64,000 nucleotides of DNA, taken from Coturnix japonica. Taxonomy: Eukaryota; Chordata; Aves; Galliformes; Phasianidae. The notes below the pieces were generated by a model that was given only the letters and a program-made list of their open reading frames with translations, had not been told where the DNA came from and searched no databases. The DNA lies in the NCBI RefSeq assembly GCF_001577835.2, contig NC_029525.1, positions 17,916,731-17,980,730 on the forward strand. The letters are read 5' to 3'. This document shows, in pieces, positions 1-14,285 of this stretch; the stretch's first letter is position 1; every line of letters starts with the position of its first letter. Position numbers and translations under genes: made by a program.

Positions 1-54
1 CAGAGGATGCTTACAAATACCATACCTTCACTGTGCTGCTGTTGTTATTTCCAG

Positions 55-3000
55 TTTAACTCCTTCCAATTGCCCTATTTTGGATGACAAGGAGCTGCAT
101 GAAGCACACCCCTGGTTTGAATTCCTCGTTCAGTGCCGCGGGGTTGCCAGTAACCCACGAGGTAAGAGCCTGGCCTCACTCAGCAGCTGCTCTGAGGTGA
201 GGCTGATAGGCAGGTGTTTGGGACAGCTGGGTTTAATTCTCTGCTCTGCTGCAGGCTTTTCTTGGCCACAGCAAATCATTTACATGTGCCAGCTCCAGAA
301 TGTGGGTTATAATTGCTATTTAAAATGCACATATTGGTCTGTATGTGATCATCATTGCATTTAATTTGCTTACATTCCTAGAAGTTTGAGCAGAATAGGT
401 AAGAAAACACATAGACCATTAAAATTAAAGCTTTGTGTGGGGCATTCTTTTTCTCTGTCCTTTGGGTTATGTGCTTTCCTGGGCCAGGATTTTCTTACCT
501 ATTGTCATTGAAAGTCAGTAGAGTTTGTGTCCTTAACTCATTTTACTTTTGTAACCTCTCATCTTTTGTAGAGGCACACATTAAGGAACAATAAAAATAG
601 GGCTCAGGGGAAGCTTTGTTCAGAAAAATAAGATAAAGAATTGAAGCCATAGAATGCAAAGGTGTGTGACTCCATCCAAATAAATGCAGGTAAAACTGAA
701 GTATAAAATCAGGGATGGTTTGGTGAAAATTAGGTCTGTTTCTCACAAGTAAGTTGTGGAAAAAGTCACTGTTACCTTTTTTCATGCTTGTAGAATAATT
801 ATAATGCACAATTTAATAGTTGTTTTTACACAAAACTGGTTTTACATTAAATTACATCTCTTTTCCTAGATCCAAAGATGATTTTTCAGGCAAGTCTAGC
901 AAATGCTCAGATCTTGATTCCTAGTAATCAAGCCAGTGTGAGCAGCATGCTGCTGGAGGGACGTACACTGTTAGCACTTGCTACCACCATGTATGCACCT
1001 GGAGGCGTTGATCAGGTACTGTGTGCAACACATTGCTGGCTCGTTTTGGGAGGAATTCTCACGAGGTGCTGAAAACTCAAAGGAAAGGACTGATAAAGAT
1101 AAGCACAGTAACACCATCGTGGGTCTCACCATATAAAAACCTGGTTTTGGTGTTGCGTGTCTCACTTCATTGACCAAATTCAGGATCAGGACATGTCAGA
1201 AACTAAAGCTTATTGGCTGTGTAGTGTGAAGCTGTGGTGTTGTGCCACAGAGGTTGGAAGATGTATCTTAAGTGAGTGGAAGTTCTCAAAGAAAAGGATG
1301 GTTCAAATGGCGTGAATTTTACTAGTGCAGGGAGCTGTGCCATGTAGCAGAGAACCTACAGCGTCGTGTTCCTCATACGACCTGCAGAATTCTTCCAGGG
1401 AAAAAGTGCAGCTTTCTGTGTTATTACCAGCTGTTGGCTTCCCATGACTTAGATTGTTTGGTGCATTCAGAGGTTGTTTTATTATAATCTTGATGCAGTT
1501 TCTTCTTCCTAATTAAATAATTCTACTTCCTTTCAATGCAGGTTCTTCAGAATGAAGATACAGAGAAACCACTAAAGAAAGTTGATCCTCAGCTCTTAAA
1601 GATGGCGTTGAGTCCTTACCCCAAACTCAGAGCTGCTCTTTTTCCCCCATGCACCTCTCATGGAATTCTGCCACCTGACATCTCCCTTTACCATCTCGTT
1701 CAGGTATGCAGAATGATTCTTGTTAGAGCTGTTTGGAAAAACAAAAGTAAACTAAGATAAGTTTTCACTTTGAGCCTGAAGGACAGGGACCGTGTGTTGT
1801 TGAGCTTTTAGATTGGTTGTTTTTTTTTAAATCCTTAATGATTTGGAGCTGAAGTTCATAGCTTCGCTTCAGAACTTCGTAATATGGTGTTGGACGTATT
1901 GAATCTGGCTCGTTTTTATCCTCTTTTTTTTGCTGCAGTGTTTGTATTGCAGAGGTGCTGTGGCAGTTCTGGGATGTCAGAGAACTTTTCCTGCTGCATT
2001 CAGCAGATAGGTTGTTTAGTATTATAGAAATTGGGAATTACAGCTAAGTGTCTCATGGAGCATCATGCTGTTATTCTGGGCAAATACCTTTTATTAATGT
2101 TCTCTAATCTGAACAGATGAGAAAATGTTCAACTGTCTTAATATGTCCTATGTCTCATCTTTTAGTCGTTAGTGCCCTTTGATCCCAGTAAATTATTTGG
2201 CTGGCAGTCAACAAATACCCTTGCTGCATCAGGTAAGTTAATTCCATGTTATTTATGGCTTTTTTTAGATTGTGATTATAAGATCACCTTCCTGTGGGAT
2301 GATTGGGCAGAAAACTTCACATAAAGACCATTCCTTTTACAACAAAGTGACATTTTTTCACTGAGTTCTTGTTTTGAAGTGTCTGGCTGGGTTACCTTTT
2401 TTCTGCTGAGCTCTTCATAGATGTATTTTTTTTCATGAGTGCTTTATGAAATAGATAAGCAGTGCTTTGCCTTAAAAACAAGTTGAGAGCCTCTGAAAAA
2501 GCTGTCAGTCACAACTGTTGGAAAATGCTACTGCTGGAGTTCTGATGTTTTGATAAGAACTGGGATTTCAGTGGCATTTGGGCATGCTGAAATTTGGATT
2601 AGAGCAGGAGTTGGAGGTGTGGGATTGTCGTTGTGTGTTCGGTTTTGAAAGCCATTTAATTCAACTGCTGATTAGCTCATAAAAGTAATATTGTTCTTCC
2701 TAGATGCATCAAGTGACCTTCCTCATTTTTCATCCCCTGAACTGGTGAACAAATATGCTATAATGGAACGGCTGGACTTCTTGTACTATCTGCGCCATGG
2801 GCGGCCATCGTTTGCCTTTGGTACATTTTTGGCCCAGCAGTTGGTCAAGAGCAAAAGCCCCAAACAGTTGTAAGTTATCTCAGAAATGGTTGTGTGGTGG
2901 CTCTGCAGAAGTTACCATTGAGCACAAGGAATAATGTCAGTCCTCCCCAGCAGCAGCCAGCTGGTGTGCATTGTTTCACTTAAAGCTGCAGATGAGATGG

Positions 3001-6000
3001 GAATCTATCCAGTGTAACGTGGGGTTAAATGGTTATCTGTGGGATGGTGAGCTTTGTTTTGACTCATCTGAATAAACCTGTGGTCACTTTGCAGAAAAAA
3101 GGTGTCCCCTTGTATTGAGATTTCCTCAGGATGACATTTCTGCAGTTAAACGATACAAATAATATACTGGGAGGAGTTGTTCCTTTCAGAGTCACTTATT
3201 CAAAAGAGCACAGTCGGATTTCACTTCGTCCACAAATACATTAAGCTTAAAACTAAACAGATTGAGAATTACTGCAGGAGTGGCATCAGGAGAAATTGCC
3301 ACTTGTTTCTAAGATGCCTTGTTTGTATATTGGTCACCATGTGCTCCTTGCCATCACAAATCAGTATCTCTGTGAGCATTTTTGACCACTCATCATATGT
3401 GGGACTTTATTCTCAGACCTCGGTTTTTTCTAAATGCAAAACTTGGTTTAGAAACGTTTCTCATGCAGATGAAGTCCACACATTTAGCAAACCATGTGAG
3501 GTCTATGGTTGAAGATTAAGTAAAACTCATGTTTATTGAATGGTGGTGCTCTTTTTGTTTCAGGATTCAGCAAGTGGGAAATGAAGCCTATCTTCTGGGC
3601 CTTTCTTTCTTCAATACCCCTTCAGTAGCAGCTGCCTGCGTGTGCTTTCTGGAACTGCTTGGGCTCAGCAGCCTCAAACTGAGAGTTGATATTAAGGTTG
3701 CAAACATGATATTCAGTTACAAAACCAGAAATGAAGAAACTCGGCACAATCAAATAAGGGAATCTTTGGGTACGTTTGTTTTTCACTCTCCTTAGCTTAG
3801 CATGCTTTGTATTCATTGGAAAGAGAAGCAGTGATCAGCTGGAAGTTGGTGCTTGTGGTCTTAGGAACACAATGAGAGTTTGAAGAGTTAAACTTTGAAG
3901 AGTTAAAAGTCTTGCTGTTCTTGTGCTCCTGCTTCCTACTGATTCCAAACGAGGCAGGAGGGCTGTAAGGTGACATGTAGGCAGAATGGCAGGAGTATCT
4001 GACAGATGCTATCAGACAGCTGCCTAAGGCTCCGTTAAACACCTCTATAAGGTCCCACCTAACATTGTAATACAACTGGAGGACTAAACAAAGGTTTTCT
4101 GTCTTGTGCTTGGAAAGTCTTGCAGTCACAGTGGAATCAGATGTTCAAAGCTGTAATGAAATGAAATCTGTCCTAGGAATAACTTTGGAAAGTTGTGTTT
4201 CTGACTGCACGTCTGCAGCTGTCTTCTGTCCTAACTGCTGGCTGTTATTGTTTGCAGTAGCAGGATTCGTGCTTCTTGTTAATCCCAATACTGTTGCTCT
4301 AATCTCAGCAGTAGTAATGTATTCTTTTTGAACAGTTGAACAGTTAATGAGGTTGGCTGATGGTGAAAAAGCAGCAACAGAAGAAGTTCTTACCTCCTTA
4401 GAAGAAGCCTTTTGGGATTCAATTGAGCATCAAGGAATAAAGAGGTAAGGAAAATGACCTCAAGGATTATGGTGGCAAATTGAAATTGAGTGTTCAATTT
4501 TATCATTTGTGTATTCAGACACTGTTAAAGAGATCTGGGTGTGTTCTACTGTAGACATTGGACAACAGTATTTCAATATAGCATATGGTTCCAAGTTGAA
4601 GTAGCAGAGGCAATAGGGGTGTGCTGGCAAGAATAACAGGGTTCTGTCAGCACATTTGACTTAGTGCTCCGCAGAGCATAACTGGGAGGGAAGGCTGTGG
4701 ATGCTCAAAGCTTCTGTTGTGGAGCTCCCACAGAGGTGGTGTAGCTGTGGTGAGGTGAGTGGGATGTGCTGGTGTTGCCATCTGCAGGCAGTGGATCTTG
4801 GTCCATACAATGAGCTTATACATTGGTAACATATGATAGGCACAACAGTTTGCTACAGCAGAAGCTTAAAGGTTTGTTCTTATGTGTTTTTCCTTTTTGT
4901 ATTCTTATTTTAAATTCCATGCAGGACATCCAAGGACTCCAGGCAGCGATGGTCTGTGGTGATGCAGTTCTGCAAACTCCACACCACGAAAATGAGCACC
5001 TCATACCTAAAGGAGTGTGCTAAATCCAACGACTGGCTGCAGTTCATCATCCAAGCCCAGCTGTATGGCTACAAGCCGGATGAGGTGAGCTGTCTGTGTA
5101 TGGTCTTAAATGAAGACAGGGATCTTCATGAATGCTCATTGTGATGCTCTCAAAAAAAAAAAGAAAAGAAAGAGAGGAATTTTGGTACTGTTCCTTTCTT
5201 ATTGAGGAGATGCTTCACATGTGTCCAACCGATGTTACACTCCAAGTTCTTTTTGTTTTAAGTGCAATTTAAATTTGATAAGACATTACCAGTAGGTAAA
5301 ACTTAAATGCAGTTTAGAAGAGATAATGGGAAGAAGCTCACTGGACAATTCCAGCTTATGAGACGCTTAGGAGCCCTCTGTGTTGTTAACTTGAATCCTT
5401 CTCTTGCTTTCTCCAGAAGAAAAATGCATAACTCCACAACTGACAGTCACTGGAGTTGTGTGTCATCACACACTGGTGGCAATGCAAGAGAGATGAGAAA
5501 AGTGGGCTCTCTGGGAGTCGTAGCTTCACATAAAACGGGGAATTTCAGTACTTCGGTGGAATAATCCACATCTGCAAACACATTTCCTTCTCAGCTCTCC
5601 AGAAGCAATCTGAAAAATCAGTTGAGGAAGTTGTTCATCTTTGGTGCACATGCATTGTGCGTCAGTCTTCCCCCTTGTTCTCCATGGGCCTCGCTCTGCA
5701 TGCTGCTGTCCTTGTTTTCCTAGGTTGCATCTGTCCTTGAAGGCTTTGCTCCCATTGTACAGCATCACTTGATGTTGGCTCTGGAGAAGTTGCCATTTCT
5801 GCGCACTGCTGCGGGAGCTCCTGAGGGCAGCGCTGGGAGCAGACATGCAGATGGTCTCTTCCAAATCCTGTTCCGCTGTCAGGAGAGCCCCAATGCTTCG
5901 TGTCACCTTTTGGCTGAGGGACTGAGAGAACACGCTCCTGTTCTGAGTGTTTTAGCGGCATGTTTCCCTGTGAGTACAGCTCGAGTTTGTCTATTAGAGG

Positions 6001-9000
6001 AATAAATAATAAGTGGTTCGGCTGTTTTTACAGTGCAGTTACTGTACTCAGTAGATACGGAGGTTGCACTCATTGACTTGTTTCTCAGTTTTTGTGGTAA
6101 TTGCTGTGATCTGTGTGATACATTTGGGCAACTTGTTTGTCATCAAGTGGCATTTTTTGTCCAGTCATTACAAACCCGTCATCTTTATTTGACAGGAGGC
6201 CGACATTATTCACTGCCTCTGTGTCTGGATAATTACCAGTGTGGATAATGTTACCAGATCGGAAGCAACAAAACATATTCAGAGCTCAGTAGAAAATCAC
6301 AAGTGGGATCTTCATGACCTGTCACTTATCTGGAAAGTGCTTTTAAGAGAGCAGAAATGTCAAACGCTTCTAAGGGGATTCCAGCTCTTTTTAAAGGTAG
6401 GATTGTGTCATTGAGTGAGCAGAAGTGCTTGAGTGCATCTCAGATCTTCTCAGAGGGAAGAATGCCTGTAGCTTCCCCTCTTGTCTTGCCCTTTGTGCTC
6501 CAAATAGCCTGGATGTGATATACTGAAAAACAGCCAAGTAAGAAAATCTCTGAATGGAAGTTCTTCCGGCCATTACAAGCTTGAAGAGCACATTTCAAGC
6601 TTGCATGCAGTGTTAATAACCAAGGATGTCATTGCTTTGGTGCTGAGGAACACAAATTCTTCCTTTCCTGGAGTACTTTTACAAAAGAGTTATAATCTAC
6701 TTCTGTGTCTTTTGAAGGATTCCCCTTTACTGCATATACTGGAGATGTATGATCTGTGCATGAGCTGTAAAAAATACAACGAAGCTAAAACCAAACTGGA
6801 CGAGTTTCAGAAACAACTCACAAATGTAAGGATTCATTTTGGTAAATGTCTCTGCATTAATTTCCCCCTGTTGGTCTGTGATCCCTATTGAATGTCTTAC
6901 GTTGAATAAGTGCTTAGGTTGATGTAGGAGCTAATTTTTTGAAGGGGTGGTTTGCAGCAGGTTTGTTTGACATGTGATGGAAGAAAGGATTCAATGGTTT
7001 GTTCCAAACCTGCAGTACGTTTTTCTGAGCCTTGTCCTGGGGTGGCACAGCAGGATAAAATGCCACCGTAGCTTTCACATGTGAGCACTTCATTGGTTGA
7101 GGGCTGACACTGACTCAGACAGGACCTCTGTCAGTACACTGAATTATCTATGGTCACTGAATGTGTGACTAAATTCTCTGCTGTGCTGATAAACCAGTGA
7201 CTTACAGGATCAAAGCAGTTTCATTCTGTGCTCCTTGTTTGTCACATACAGGTTTGCTGACAAATAACTTCAGTGCTTTCCTTTCTGTTGTGATTTTATA
7301 GTCCCATGGATGTCTTTGTAATCAGCACCGCATGCTGTAATGCTTCCTTGTTTTCCTTCCTGCAATTCAAGCTGATGCTGATCAGTTTCCTTTTCCTGCG
7401 CACCACTCACGTAGTGAATATGCTTATAAAGTGTACAGGAGTGTGCTGAGCTGTTGATCTGACCATTTATTTTAGCCATCTATTCATCCTTCTTGCAGTT
7501 CTGTCTCCTGCTCAGCTATCAGGAGCCCTGTAATAAAACTGGCTGCCTTCAAATGGAAGTCAAACATACGTGGGTGATGGGGCACCCCCGCATGGGGCTG
7601 GCACGTGGTTGTTTCCTGAAGGAGTTTGCTGAGTTTCACCTCTGATAACCAGTGTGTGATTCTCAGCAATGTGCAGAATATACTCCCCAGGAATGGCCCT
7701 CAATCTTATCAGACCTTTCTGTGTGCACAGCTTCAGGCCACCGATGGAGCGGCAGCTTCAGGAGTCCCCATGCAGTGGCTGGAATCACAGGCGTTGTTCC
7801 TTCTTGAACTGATGATGCAGCAGTGCAGGACGGAATACGAACTGGGAAAGCTCTTACAGCTGTTTGCTGCCACAGACAATCTTCTGCTGGATGGTAAATG
7901 CAGCTGCTTCTGTTAGTTGATACTACAGCTGTGCTCTGAAGGCCACATATGGTGTTTCTGGAGTGACTGAATGCGGTTGCTTGAAGTGTAGTTGTGGTAT
8001 TTCATTCATGTGAGAGAATTGATGCAACTAGAACTGGTTCTTATGGTGAACTGCAGTGATGAAAATTGTGTGCAAGTCTGGTTGGGGACATGGGTGAGCA
8101 CGGGTGTGTGTTGGTGAGGAGCACACGTTATCTACAGAACTATTTCAGTTCAAGGTTTAGAATAACTTTTTAGTCCCATATGAGCTTTAGAGTGTAAGAT
8201 CTGTGCTCCTCTGGCAGGCTGTGCACTGGCATAAGCAGCAGTTTAAAAGCAGCTGCTGTAATTGTTTACGTTCCTTTAAAACAGGCCCTTATGTGAAGAA
8301 ACTCTGTGCGCTCAGTGAGATCCTGAAGGATTCCTCCGTGTCCATCCGTTGCTCCATGCTGACCACGTGCAGCCCAGAAACGTTTCAGGATGAGTGCAGG
8401 TCCATCCTGGAGCAGCTTCAAGAGCGAGGGCTGTTCTCTCTGGCTCGGCAGGTGGCGGAGCTGGCTGAGCTGCCTGCAGACAGCGTGGTTACCCGAGAGG
8501 TACGGCGTGGGGCAGCAGTGCCCATCAGCTCCTGGTGTTTGGTGCTGGCAGCACTGGGAGGAATGTTGCTTTGTGTTTGTTTGTTTTGGAAGCGTTGCAA
8601 AATCTGTGTGAATTTTGCAGATTCTGAGAGATCTCCAACTTCTGAGAGACGTGGGAGAGTGGGATCGAGAGCAGACAAGAATGAAGTTCTGGAAGAAATG
8701 TAATGACAGCTTCGAGAGGAATTCCATCTCCAGCAAAGCTGCATCGGATTTCTTTTTGAATCAGGCCAATCTGGTGTGTGACCCCTCAGCTCATGAGAAG
8801 ATCAGCAGCGTTACAGAGAGACATTTACTGCTCACTCTGGCTGGCCATTGGCTTGCCAAGGATGTCTCGGTGGCACTGGATGAGTTAGAAGAAATAGAGA
8901 AGCAGGTCTGGATTTGTCGCATCACGCAACAAACATTATCTGCAGATGAGGGGTCAGGCGGGTCAGGACGCACCTCCCGTGCTGCAGTGAATGGGGATTT

Positions 9001-12000
9001 TACTTTTGACAGCCTGGCCAAGGAGTTTTCTTTTTCAAAGCTGCCTGCTCTGAACACACCAAACTACTTAAACGTGGAGGGTCTTGAGTTTGGGGAGTGT
9101 CAGCAGACCTTGGCTGCTGATGAGGAGGAGTCACTCAAGTTTCTGGTCGGATGCCTCCTCGATGAGGGAAGCGTGCACGAAGCCAGCCGTGTTTGTCACT
9201 ATTTCCACCTCTACAGCAGGGATGTCTCACTGGTGTTGCACTGCAGAGCCCTGGCCTCAGGGGAGGCTGATCTGGACAAACTGCATGCAGATATTCAGGC
9301 TCTTGTGGCAGTAGAGAAGACACAGGAAAGCAGCGCATCACAGCAGAGCAGAGTCTCAAGCTGTAAGTAACACTAATTCAGCCTCCTGACAAGTACTGCA
9401 GCTGTCCTAAAGGGCTCTTCTTAGTTATACTGTTTCACAAAGTTTCTGCAGGTGATTTATTTGGTTCAAAGTCCTGCTATGCAGGTTTGGTGTGTTTTGG
9501 ATTCTCAACCATTTGTTTGTTCTAGTTCACAATTCAGCCCAGGTAAAGCATCCCTGAGTGTGATCTGTGTTCCTGCTGCTGGAACACAGGCTCTAGTAGA
9601 TACTGAGTACATTTGTGGGGCTGGAACTGCTTTAGGGAATGTATTCATCTGAATTCTTGGTGCATGGCAGTGGTTTTAACAATAATAGCAATACTAAATC
9701 AGAGCTCAGTGTCAAGAGCTCAGTTTTCAAAGGCTGAGAAGACATGCTGGATTTGCTGCAGACTGGTGGAGTGTCGCTGCAGGTGCGAGGTTTGCTGTCA
9801 CCTGTCTTTGTGAGGCAGGAATTCATCGTGCTGTTGTTTGCAGCATCGAGCTTAGAGGACTGGACGCACATCGCAGATCCAGCGCCGGATGATCCAGTTG
9901 TTGTCAGTCTGAAGGCTCTCATAGATGAATGTGTCCACGGGAGGAACTACTGCAGGCAGGTTCTCTGTCTGTATGAGCTTTCTAAGGTACGGCTCTGGGA
10001 ACATTTATTAAAGAAATGGGTGGTTTGAAGCAGTTTCATCTCCTCCTGCAGCACTTCCCTCTTGCATTGGCCATTTCAGATGAGATACCACAAGTCAATG
10101 TATGTTCTGTGCTTGGATGTTTTGTTGTGCACCTTCTTAACTGCGTGTGCATTTCTTAGGAACTGAACTGCTCCTACAGTGAGATGTCAGCCCTCGACCC
10201 TGAGAAAGTGCTTCGAGCGATTCTGTCATCGCAGCAGGCAGAGAGATGCAGGAGGGCTCAGGCATTCATCACCACGCAGGGTCTGCAGCCCGAAACTGTG
10301 GCAGAGCTGGTGGCCAAAGAAGTTGTGCAGGAGTTACTGGCCTCTTCGGAAGGAAAAGGTACTAACAGCACTCAGTCTTGGCTTTTAACACTTGTTTGTT
10401 TGGAAATGTGGTATCTTTGCACCTGGAGAATTGCCCTTGCTCTCAAGACACTGGAGGGCTGATCATGGTGATGTTTAGGCAGCCCTGTAAGATTATCAAA
10501 ATATTACGTTATCACAGGGTTTAACAGCAGAGCTCTGTGAGAAGGGATGAGCCATCAGAGGAGATCTGGGGTTCAGGCTGTTTTCCTCTGTTCCTCGTGC
10601 TTTCTGCTTCTCCCTTGCAGACCTGTGCGCTTCCTGTTCCCCTTGTATCAGTTCACTTGTGTAAGCTTGCATGATTTGACACCATCCTCAGCAAAGTCAA
10701 TTTACTGACCCAGCAGAAAACAAGAGTTTTCTTTTGAGTTAATGAGTTTGAACTGATTCATAGGAGAGAATGAGTCAGAGCCACTGATGAGGGATCATCT
10801 GAAGTGTCTTGAGAGCTGTAGTACCAAGCCCTGTCTCAGTCAGATGAGGTTGTGTTGGTTTTGTGTCGCTGTGGGTATCACTGGCTGTTTCTGTGCAGGA
10901 CAGAAGCAGGTTTCCAACCCTGCAGCTGAGAGCCAGGCGTTCCTGCAGCTCGCGAAGCTGTGCCAGGACCACACCATGGTGGGCATGAAGCTGCTGGAGA
11001 AAATCGCCTCTGTGCCCCGTGGGGAGCTGTCATGCAGTGAGTAGATGGCAAACAGCGGCAGTGAGTGCAGCACCAAGCGTGGCAGTGCTTGGCTTAAGAT
11101 CACATCACATAGGATAAAAGCAGTGCTGACAAAAGCATCTATTATTTATCTCAGATTTGATGGTAATAAACCCGAATATATGGACAGTAAATGTATTGGT
11201 GAAGCACTGTGTGAATTTATTCTGCAAGTAGAACTACAGTTGTGATTTTCTGTGAGTGCCGATAGCTGAAATACCTGAGTCCTTGTGTTCTTCAGTTACA
11301 GAACTGCTGATTTTGGCCCATAATTGCTTTAGCCTGACTTGCCACATGGAAGGAATCACCAGAGTCCTGCAGGCAGCTCGGCTTCTCACAGATGAGCATT
11401 TGGCTCCTAATGATGAGTATGGACTAATGGTGCGTGTGTTTGCTGCCGTGTTTGTTGCCCTGAGGGGTCGGGCTGTGTTGGGCTGGAGGAGTCCCTCACC
11501 TGTGGGTGGCAGTGCTGGTGCTGCCCGACTCACACCGTGCTCAGTGCAGGGCTGGTGGGAATGTATTGATGGGCATACAGGGTCCTCTTGTGTTTGTATT
11601 TGGTAGAAGTGCGCCCTTTCACATCACAATAAGAACAGGGCAGTGGGCTGACTTTAAAATAACTCCTCTTGGATCTGAGGGAACATCTGCCTGCCCACAG
11701 CACAGCACTGCTGCTTTCTGTCTGTCTTTCTGTTACTGGGAGCTGGGTGCTCACTCTGCTGCTCCCACAGGTTCGCCTTCTCACTGGGATCGGCAGGTAC
11801 AATGAGATGACCTACATCTTTGAGCTGCTGCACGAGAAGCATTACTTTGAAGTGCTCATGAGAAAGAAATTAGACCCGGTAGGTGGTGGGAAACAGAGGG
11901 GGAATGTGTTCAGAGCGCTGTGTCTACATCAGAAACTGGAATTTACACAGCAAGGTGGAATCGTCTGGGGCTCCCAATTGGTGGAGTGTAGGAAGCGTTA

Positions 12001-14092
12001 TTCGTTTTCCAAGTAATGAATTCATTCTGGGTTTTATGAGATACCCCAAAGAGAAATAATCACACTGTGGAGAACTGAGTTGGGACTGAGCTGCCTGAAG
12101 TGCAGCAATGAGAGTAAAAAATGAGCTCCTAAGTCTTGATTTGGTAACGCTTTGTCTGAGCAGAGCGGGACGCTGAAGACGGCTCTGCTGGATTACATCA
12201 AGCGCTGCCGCCCCGGGGACAGCGAGAAGCACAACATGATCGCTCTGTGCTTCAGCATGTGCCGCGAGATCGGAGAGAATCACGAGGCTGCTGCCTGCAT
12301 ACAGCTGAAACTCATCGAATCTCAGCCATGGGGTGAGTGTCAGCTGCAAAACCAAGACATGGGAGTGTGTGCACTTCGTGTGTGTGTGTGTGTGAGTGTG
12401 AGATACCTGCTGCTGTGTGTGAGATACCTGCTGCCATCTGGGTTCAGTGAGTTCTTTACAGCTCAGAGCAGCACAAGGAGATCCACGCCTTGCAGCTCAG
12501 CCCTCCTGCAGCCACCCCTTCTGTGTCCCCCAGCCCTGCTGGTGTCTGTGCCTGTCTGTGCCTGCTGTGTGCTCTGGATGTGCTGGCAGCTCCTGCAGCA
12601 GCTTTAGCTCACAAACAGCTGGAACAGCTTCACCGTCGCCCAGAGCTGTTTTTGTTGTTTAGAGAGATGAGGGAGATTTCTCTGCTGCTTTCTGAGAGGA
12701 GCCGCTCAGGGCTGCTGCTAAGAAGCATTTTTCGTCTTCCTTTTTCTCCTATGGAAATAACTGATGATTCCATTTCTCCCCCATTTCAGAGGAGTCTCTT
12801 CAGGATGTTGCAAACTTAAAGAAACTGCTGATGAAAGCTCTGACCCTCTTCATTGATGCAGCAGAGAGTTACTCCAAGGTAAAACCTCACAGAGCTCGTG
12901 GCACACGAGAAGTGAGCTGCACTGCGGGAACAGGGAGCTGCAATGGGCTTGTTGGTCCTGCAGCACACAGCAGCCTCAAATCACAGCACTCACAGCACAG
13001 TTTGTCCTCCCTCTGAATGTTTCTGTTTGCAGGACTCCTGTGTCCGCCAGGCCCTGCGCTGCCGCCGCCTCACAAAGCTCATCACTCTGCAGCTGCATTT
13101 CCTGAGCACTGGTCAGAGCACGATGCTGATTAACAGGAACAGGCAGAACTTGATGGAGTGCATCGTGTCCTTGCCGCGATTCTATCAGGTAAGCTGGGCT
13201 TTCTCTGCTGCTTTGTTGGAAGCTGATGGCTGTGACCAGCAGGTGCAGCAGCACTTTGCTCCTGTGAGCAATGCCACGTGGCCCCCGAGGCCTGTGGGTG
13301 TGCAGCCATCACAGCTGTGGGCAGAAGGCAGCGTCTGTGCTAAGCAGGGGAATGTGTCTGTGCACAGCTCAGCTCCTCCTGCCCTGTACCTCCAGCATCT
13401 CTTCTCCCTGCAGGCGGCTGTTGTGGCCGAGGCGTATGAGTTCGTTCCGGACTGGGCTGAAGTTCTGTACCAGCAGGTGATCAATAAGGGGGACTTCGGT
13501 TACTTGGAAGAATTCAAACAGCAGAGACTGCTGAAACCTGCCTTGTTTGAGGAGATCGCCAAGAAGTAAGTCAGGTCACACTGGGAACTTTGGTTTTCAG
13601 GGGCAGAACAAGAAGCTGCGCATTAATAGCTTGCAAGTCCTAATATTGTTTAAAGACCTTTCTGTGCTAAGATGCAGTGTATGGGAACCTGGAATTCACA
13701 ATCAGCTTCTTTAGTGTAGTGTGGAAATAACACTGTGGAGCAGGTAAATGGTGCTGCTCAAACTGCATCTGTTTAAAACAAACTGCAGCAAAACAAGCAG
13801 CCCAGAGCAGCAAATGTACACAATGAGCACAACCTCTCTTAGAGAAATGCATTTCTTTTAGCAAGGCAGAATGCCTGCAGACCCCCCCCAGTGTGCTGGG
13901 ATTATTCACAGGTGTAAGCAGCAGCCGCCCACCGATGCTGCTCTGAGGAACCTGAAGAAGCTGCTCACGTACTGCGAGGACATCTGCACCCACTACAGGC
14001 TGGCGTATGACAACAAGTTCTATGATGTGGTCAACGTGCTCCTGAAGGACGCCCAGACCGGATGCTGCCTTAATGATATGTTATCCAACTAG
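55..14092 (+). CDS. SPG11: SPG11 spatacsin, 3' part (24 coding exons, C-terminal 1,421 aa)
   Basis: Spatacsin works with spastizin (ZFYVE26) and the AP-5 adaptor in lysosome reformation; human loss causes spastic paraplegia 11. Coding exons seen: 55-161, 870-1015, 1542-1703, 2166-2232, 2704-2869, 3564-3769, 4336-4444, 4925-5084, 5724-5969, 6196-6396, 6718-6825, 7731-7893, 8285-8499, 8621-9362, 9844-9986, 10160-10358, 10899-11036, 11296-11429, 11771-11878, 12164-12332, 12790-12878, 13033-13188, 13414-13565, 13912-14092. Every junction is GT-AG. The summed length (4,267 nt) keeps one frame with one terminal stop, which supports the whole chain. The product matches human spatacsin closely, e.g. 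CHMEGITRVLQAARLLTD, KRCRPGDSEKHNMIALCFS and LKDAQTGCCL. The 5' part lies outside the window, since human spatacsin is about 2,440 aa. The C-terminal third is the conserved Spatacsin_C region. No membrane segment or catalytic motif is evident. Confidence 0.97.
8621..9362 (+). CDS. SPG11: SPG11 largest exon in the window (742 nt)
   Basis: This single exon codes about 247 residues of spatacsin. It opens with ILRDLQLLRDVGEWDRE and FWKKCNDSFERNS, which are spatacsin-specific. A conserved stretch then reads RHLLLTLAGHWLAKD. Next comes a low-complexity Ser/Gly-rich linker, and then another helical block around ESLKFLVGCLLDEGSVHEASRV. The acceptor is AATTTTGCAG and the donor is T|GTAAGT. It ends in phase 1 and the next exon (9844) completes a serine codon, giving SSLEDW as in the human protein. 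The linker is probably the least constrained part of this exon. Confidence 0.95.
13912..14092 (+). CDS. SPG11: SPG11 terminal coding exon
   Basis: The acceptor ATTATTCACAG opens the last exon. It codes LKKLLTYCEDICTHYRLAYD and ends NVLLKDAQTGCCLNDMLSN before a TAG stop. The human protein ends almost identically (LKDPQTGCCLKDMLAG, from memory), so the C-terminus is intact. Eight consecutive C residues lie 20-30 bases upstream of the acceptor, inside the polypyrimidine region. Confidence 0.95.
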
Positions 14093-14282
14093 AACACAAC
14101 CGCCACAAGCTGCACCACAGCCTGAATGGTTGGTACGGGCTCCTCCACGCTTCATAACACTCATGGTGACCTGCTGCTGTGCAACAGGAGCTCCAGAAGG
14201 GCACTGGTTGTAAGTACTTAGAATGCTGCTGCTGTCTTAACCTGAAGGTGTTGTGTACAATAAATCCTACCCTGTTCAAATA
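14093..14282 (+). other. SPG11: SPG11 3'UTR
   Basis: This is a short 3'UTR of about 190 nt between the TAG stop and the AATAAA signal at 14259-14264. Cleavage should occur about 15-25 nt downstream. No repeat or open reading frame of note lies inside it. Confidence 0.8.
14259..14264 (+). terminator. SPG11 poly(A) signal AATAAA
   Basis: This canonical hexamer follows the SPG11 stop codon by 166 nt. It is the first such signal after the stop on this strand. Confidence 0.8.
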
Positions 14283-14285
14283 CCG

